This document shows, one piece after another, positions 60,207-64,000 of a stretch of 64,000 bases of DNA. Below the pieces are notes generated by a model, which did no database searches, was not told the origin of the DNA, and saw only the letters and a program-made list of their open reading frames with translations. Each line of letters starts with the position of its first letter. Within the stretch, counting starts at the first letter, position 1. The position numbers were made by a program, and so were the translations under genes. The stretch comes from Acidobacteriota bacterium. Its GTDB lineage: Bacteria; Acidobacteriota; Terriglobia; Bryobacterales; Bryobacteraceae. The stretch is from the NCBI GenBank assembly GCA_017307505.1, contig JAFKEE010000025.1:1-64000 (forward strand), read 5' to 3'.

Positions 60207-63050
60207 ATGAAGATGCTTCATTGGCTCGCTCTGTCTCTACTCCTGGCATTGGGCGCCACCTCCTGCTTCGGTCAGGCTGCCGCCATGAACGGCCAGATCG
60301 TCGGCACGGTCACTGACCCCGGCGGCTCCGTCGTACCCAACGCCACAGTGAAGGCGGTCAATACCGGAACGGGCTTCAGCCAGTCCACCACGACAACCAG
60401 CAGCGGCCTCTACCGCTTCAACATCCTGCCGCTCGGGCTCTATGAAATCACCGTCGATTCGGCCGGTTTCTCCACCGTGAAGCGGACCGGCATCGAGTTG
60501 AACGCCGGCGTCACGGTCACCGCCGACATCACCCTGGCGGTTAAGGGCGTCACCGCGGAGGTCATTGTTACCGATGCCGCCCCGGTAGTCGACCCCAGCC
60601 GTACAGACCAGGGCAGCACCCTCAGCAGCAACGCCATCACGAACCTGCCGCTGCTCTCCCGCAATCCCTATAACTTCATCCTCCAGCAGCCCAACGTGAG
60701 CGGCCGCGGCAACACCGAGTTCGGCGTGCCGCGCAAGATCAACGCCAATGGCTTCACGGGACGCATCAATTACCAACTCGACGGCAGCAACAACGTCCAG
60801 AGCGACCGCGTGGGCATCCGGCTGCTGCCGATTTCCGACACCTGGGTGCAGGAGATCCAACAGGTGAACAACGGCTTCTCGCCCGAGTTCGGCAACACCG
60901 TGGGGACCGTCTTCAACACGATCACGAAGTCCGGCGCCAACGACCTGCATGGCGAGGCAGGCTACATCTTCCGCCGCACGCCGTTCAGCGCCCGCCCCGC
61001 CCTGCTCGCCTACAACCGCCCCACCCCTGACGTAAATGTTGACGCGGGCTTCGCCGACGCCGGCGGCCGGCTGGTGCGCGACAAGGTCTTCTGGTTCGGC
61101 TCCTATGAGAAGGTGAAGCGCGACCTGCCCAATACCGTGTCCGCCACGCCCACCGACATTGCCGCCCTGGGCCTGCCCGCCAGCTTCGCCGACGCCATCC
61201 CGTTCAACCAGAACGTGACCTTCTTCATGGCCAAGGTGGATTACCAGCTCAACGCCTCCAACCGCCTCTCCATCCGCTACAACGGCCACCGAAACGATTC
61301 GCCTTATAACAATGGCGGCGGCCTGGTGCTGGTCGACCGGACTTACAACTTCGTGGACCGCTCGCACGCCGGCGCCGTCCAGCTGATCTCCATCCTCTCC
61401 CCGCGCATGGTGAACGAGTTCCGCATGCAGATCCCTTACCGGGCGCAGCAACAGAACCGCTTTTCCGCCACCGGCACCGGCCCGGCCATCACCATCCCGG
61501 GCGTCGCCAGCTTCGGCAATTCGCTGGATGTGGGCTTCAACTACGAGGAGACGACGCCCGAGTTTTCAGACAACTTCAGCCTGAACCTGGGCTCGCACTC
61601 GTTGAAGTTCGGCGCCAGCTATCGCGGCATCCGCGACACCCAGGTGCAAAGCACCAGCGCGAACTACACCTTCCCTAACATCGCCGCTTACCTGGCTGCC
61701 AAGGCGGGCACCGCGCCCAAGGGCTACACGACCTTCGTCCAGACCGTGGGCGAGCCGTCCATCCAGTACAACTCCAACTTCACCAGCGTCTACGGGCAGG
61801 ACAGCTGGAAGCCGCGCGCCAACATCACGATCGTCTACGGGCTGCGCTATGACGTGTACTCGCCGCCTCCGGCTAACAGCAGTTCGCCCTACCCCACATC
61901 GCAGAAGTTCCGGACCGACCGCAACAACTTCGCTCCGCGCCTCGGCATCGCCTGGGGCCTGGGCAAGACCGTGGTGCGCGCCAGCGGCGGCATCTTCTAC
62001 GATCCCTTCCAGACCGACACCTACCGCAAGTCGATCCTGAACAACGGCACGCCCATCTTCTTCAACATCAGCACCGGGCCGGGCACCGCGTACGCGCCGT
62101 CATTCCCCAGCGTGTTCACCGGCATTCCGGCCGGCTTCACCCTGGCGCTGCAGGACATTACCACCGTGGCTTCCGACTTCGCCACACTCTATTCCGCCAA
62201 TGCGAATGTGAGCATCAGCCGCGAGCTGGCCAACAACCTGGGCTTCACCGCCACCTATCTCTATACACGCGGCAACCGCCTGCCCGTCTGGCGGAACATC
62301 AATCTCGGCCTTACCGGCCAGACGCTGGCTGACGGACGTCCGATCTTCGGTGGAGCCCGCCCCAACGCCGCCTACGGCAACGTGCTCTCGGCCGAGTCAG
62401 TGGGCCAGTCGAGCTACAACGGCCTGAACCTCACCTTGAACCGGCGCCTGACGCACGGCCTGGAAGTCTTCGGCACCTACACCTGGTCGCACGCCATCGA
62501 CGATGCTCCGGAGCAGAACAACATCGACAGCGGCGCGTTCCTGCTGTCGGATCCCACCAACCGCCGCCGCGACCGGGGCAACGCGCTCACCGATCGCCGC
62601 CACGCCTTCAATGCGAATGCACTCTGGACGCCGACCGTCAGCCTCGGCAATAAGGCCGTCAATTATCTGGCGAACAACAACCGCATCGCGCTGGCCGTCG
62701 TCATGCAGAAGGGCGAGCTGTTCAACATGGGCAGCAACCGCTCCCTGAACGGCGACGCCTCCACCGCCGGCACCTACCAGCGCCCGCTGTTCATCGGCCG
62801 CAACACGCTGAACGCGCCCGCGACCTATGAGTTCAACGTGCGCTACTCGCGCATCTTTGCCATCGGCGAGCGGTGGAAGCCCGAGTTCTTCGCCGAGACG
62901 ACGAACATCTTCAACCACACCAATGTCACCGGCATCAACAGCAACGCCACGGTCGACACGCTGGGCAACATCACGGCCCTGCCGAACCAGGCTTGGACCT
63001 CGGCGATGGACCAGCGCCTGATCCAATTTGGCCTCAAGCTGAACTTCTAA
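60207..63050 (+). CDS. Oar-like TonB-dependent receptor with carboxypeptidase-regulatory domain
   Basis: 947 residues. Residues 1-23 form a signal peptide ('LALSLLLALGATSCFGQ'). The N-terminal CarboxypepD_reg-like domain (about 28-115: 'IVGTVTDPGGSVVPNATVKA', 'TTSSGLYRFNILPLGLYEIT') is followed by a plug ('LPLLSRNPYNFILQQPNVSG', 'NYQLDGSNNVQSDRVGIR', 'FNTITKSGANDLHGEAGYIF') and a beta-barrel ('YGQDSWKPRANITIVYGLRY', 'FNVRYSRIFAIGERWKPEFF'). Oar-like receptors are abundant in Acidobacteriota and are thought to take up or export large substrates. The ribosome binding site is weak. A strong terminator follows. Confidence 0.92.
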   Translation: MKMLHWLALSLLLALGATSCFGQAAAMNGQIVGTVTDPGGSVVPNATVKAVNTGTGFSQSTTTTSSGLYRFNILPLGLYEITVDSAGFSTVKRTGIELNAGVTVTADITLAVKGVTAEVIVTDAAPVVDPSRTDQGSTLSSNAITNLPLLSRNPYNFILQQPNVSGRGNTEFGVPRKINANGFTGRINYQLDGSNNVQSDRVGIRLLPISDTWVQEIQQVNNGFSPEFGNTVGTVFNTITKSGANDLHGEAGYIFRRTPFSARPALLAYNRPTPDVNVDAGFADAGGRLVRDKVFWFGSYEKVKRDLPNTVSATPTDIAALGLPASFADAIPFNQNVTFFMAKVDYQLNASNRLSIRYNGHRNDSPYNNGGGLVLVDRTYNFVDRSHAGAVQLISILSPRMVNEFRMQIPYRAQQQNRFSATGTGPAITIPGVASFGNSLDVGFNYEETTPEFSDNFSLNLGSHSLKFGASYRGIRDTQVQSTSANYTFPNIAAYLAAKAGTAPKGYTTFVQTVGEPSIQYNSNFTSVYGQDSWKPRANITIVYGLRYDVYSPPPANSSSPYPTSQKFRTDRNNFAPRLGIAWGLGKTVVRASGGIFYDPFQTDTYRKSILNNGTPIFFNISTGPGTAYAPSFPSVFTGIPAGFTLALQDITTVASDFATLYSANANVSISRELANNLGFTATYLYTRGNRLPVWRNINLGLTGQTLADGRPIFGGARPNAAYGNVLSAESVGQSSYNGLNLTLNRRLTHGLEVFGTYTWSHAIDDAPEQNNIDSGAFLLSDPTNRRRDRGNALTDRRHAFNANALWTPTVSLGNKAVNYLANNNRIALAVVMQKGELFNMGSNRSLNGDASTAGTYQRPLFIGRNTLNAPATYEFNVRYSRIFAIGERWKPEFFAETTNIFNHTNVTGINSNATVDTLGNITALPNQAWTSAMDQRLIQFGLKLNF

Positions 63051-63058
63051 ACGCAATA

Positions 63059-63096
63059 CGGCCCCGGTGAGCGAGCTCGCCGGGGCCGCCTTTCTT
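63059..63096 (+). terminator. Rho-independent terminator after the Oar-like gene
   Basis: A 14-bp stem with one G-U pair (63059-63072 with 63075-63088) is followed by cctttcttta. It lies 8 bases after the stop and just before the convergent thiolase stop, so it may be bidirectional. Confidence 0.85.
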
Positions 63097-64000
63097 TATA
63101 CCGGCTTCAGGACGGTACACACCGAAGCACAGATGGGCCCGCCGATATTGAACGTGGCCGCCGCCCGCGCATTCCTTACCTGCAGCTCCGCAGGGACCTT
63201 CCCCAACAACTGCCAGGCGCTCCAACCGATCATGGCGATCCCCGTGGCGCCAATCGGGTGTCCTTTGGCGATGAGGCCGCCGGAGGTGTTGATCCCGCAT
63301 TCGCCATCCGGCCGCGCCTTGCCATCCACCCAATATCGGGCGCCCTTGCCAGGCTCGGCTTTGCCAATGACCTCGGTCCCCAGGGCACCCATCACGGTGA
63401 AGCAATCGTGGACCTCGGCCACATTCACGTCAGCCGGCCCCAGGCCCGCCATCGCATAGGCGGTATTCATGGCCCGCCGGGCCCCGGCCGGACGCAGCAC
63501 GTCGCGCCCTTCCTTCTTCAAGGGATCCGTGGCCTGCCCCCAGCCGGCGATCTCAACGCAATCGGCCTTGCCGACACCCAACCGGGCCAGCCCTTCCTCG
63601 GTCGCCAGGATCAGCGCCGCATAGCCATCGGTGATTTGTGAGCAGTCGTAGGTCTTCAGCGGCAGGCCGTCCACGACGTAGCGGTTGATGCCCTCGATCG
63701 TCATGGCCTGAGCGAGCGTGATCTGGACCTTGCTCATCTGGGCATACGGGTTGAACTTCGCGTTGGCATACTCCTCCACGGCGATCTGCGCGAGGTGCTC
63801 CTCGGGTACGCCATGCTCCGTCATGTAGGTCTGCATGACCTCGGCGAAGATGTGCGGGAAGACAAAGGTCTTCCCTGCCCGCTCGTCCGGATGGGAGAAG
63901 TAGCCCAGCACCTTGCCGATGAGCTTGCCGTCCATCTTGCCTTCGGCATCGCGCATCTTCTCGTAGCCCACGGCGATGCCGGTCTCGCCCATCCCGAGTT
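63096..64000 (-). CDS. Thiolase family protein (SCP-x/acetyl-CoA acetyltransferase type), N-terminus beyond window
   Basis: About 301 residues to the right edge, where the frame stays open, so the N-terminal part with the nucleophilic Cys is missing. Visible motifs: 'GIAVGYEKM' (middle of the family), 'FAEVMQTYMTEHGVPEEHLA', 'VNVAEVHDCFTVMGALGTEV' (His-Asp-Cys region) and 'GINTSGGLIAKGHPIGATGI' (catalytic His). It resembles the non-specific lipid-transfer protein (SCP-x) thiolases, which act on fatty acyl-CoA or sterol-side-chain degradation. No other fatty-acid gene is in the window. Confidence 0.88.
   Translation of the reverse strand, partial: LGMGETGIAVGYEKMRDAEGKMDGKLIGKVLGYFSHPDERAGKTFVFPHIFAEVMQTYMTEHGVPEEHLAQIAVEEYANAKFNPYAQMSKVQITLAQAMTIEGINRYVVDGLPLKTYDCSQITDGYAALILATEEGLARLGVGKADCVEIAGWGQATDPLKKEGRDVLRPAGARRAMNTAYAMAGLGPADVNVAEVHDCFTVMGALGTEVIGKAEPGKGARYWVDGKARPDGECGINTSGGLIAKGHPIGATGIAMIGWSAWQLLGKVPAELQVRNARAAATFNIGGPICASVCTVLKPV

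Overview
The window is about 64 kb of GC-rich (roughly 60-65%) bacterial chromosome, densely coded, with one tRNA and no rRNA, CRISPR array, transposase or phage gene that I can see. The gene content points to Acidobacteriota, most likely a soil member of the Bryobacterales/Solibacter group. The pointers are PEP-CTERM sorted proteins, a large Oar-like TonB-dependent receptor with a carboxypeptidase-regulatory domain, a VWFA-related secreted protein, a DUF1080 hydrolase, a Tat-motif sulfatase, a neutral ceramidase-like protein and several RND pumps. This placement is inferred from gene families, not from a marker-gene comparison.

Layout. 1-4.3 kb (minus): an Ig-like secreted protein cut by the left edge, a LolA-like secreted protein, a PHP-domain protein and a HEAT/SEC-C protein. 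4.4-9.8 kb (minus): a housekeeping operon acylphosphatase-apt-ispE-prs-rplY-pth-rpsF-rpsR-rplI, closed by a strong terminator. 9.8-21.3 kb (mostly plus): a membrane protein, hemB, two PEP-CTERM genes flanking an 860-bp gap that contains an AT-rich block and a structured leader, a split transketolase pair, a degenerate histidine kinase with a LuxR-type regulator, an amidohydrolase, tRNA-Leu(UAG), a sulfatase and an orphan Gly-rich protein. 21.3-26.9 kb (minus): an efflux operon in which the RND permease and the TolC-like outer-membrane factor form one reading frame. 26.9-30.4 kb (minus): queF, a TIGR00300 family gene and a Kef-type antiporter. 30.6-33.5 kb (plus): a chemoreceptor and an orphan protein. 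33.5-36.4 kb (minus): a TldD/TldE pair, followed by a repeat-filled gap.

36.8-50.8 kb (almost all minus): secreted and envelope proteins, a membrane-anchored MutS homologue, a methyltransferase overlapping a PPi-type phosphofructokinase, a ceramidase-like protein, a TPR protein, a ClC transporter with CBS domains and an EF-G paralogue. 51.4-55.0 kb (minus): a tightly packed run modB-modC-fmdE-like-thiE-methyltransferase. 55.6-59.9 kb (minus): a second RND pump with its lipoprotein adaptor. 60.2-63.1 kb (plus): the Oar-like receptor. 63.1-64.0 kb: a thiolase running off the right edge.

Genes are strongly coupled. ATGA or TAATG stop/start overlaps occur at 1692, 5706-5709, 8032, 25650-25653, 43097, 46825-46828, 53291-53294, 54355-54358 and 58739-58742, and several convergent gene pairs share their stop codons. 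The most unusual items are the RND-OMF fusion with its hairpin-covered ribosome binding site, the membrane-anchored MutS, the Tat-type TldD paired with a leaderless TldE, the kinase lacking ATP-binding motifs, the molybdate operon without modA, and two orphan proteins (20321-21262 and 32100-33449).
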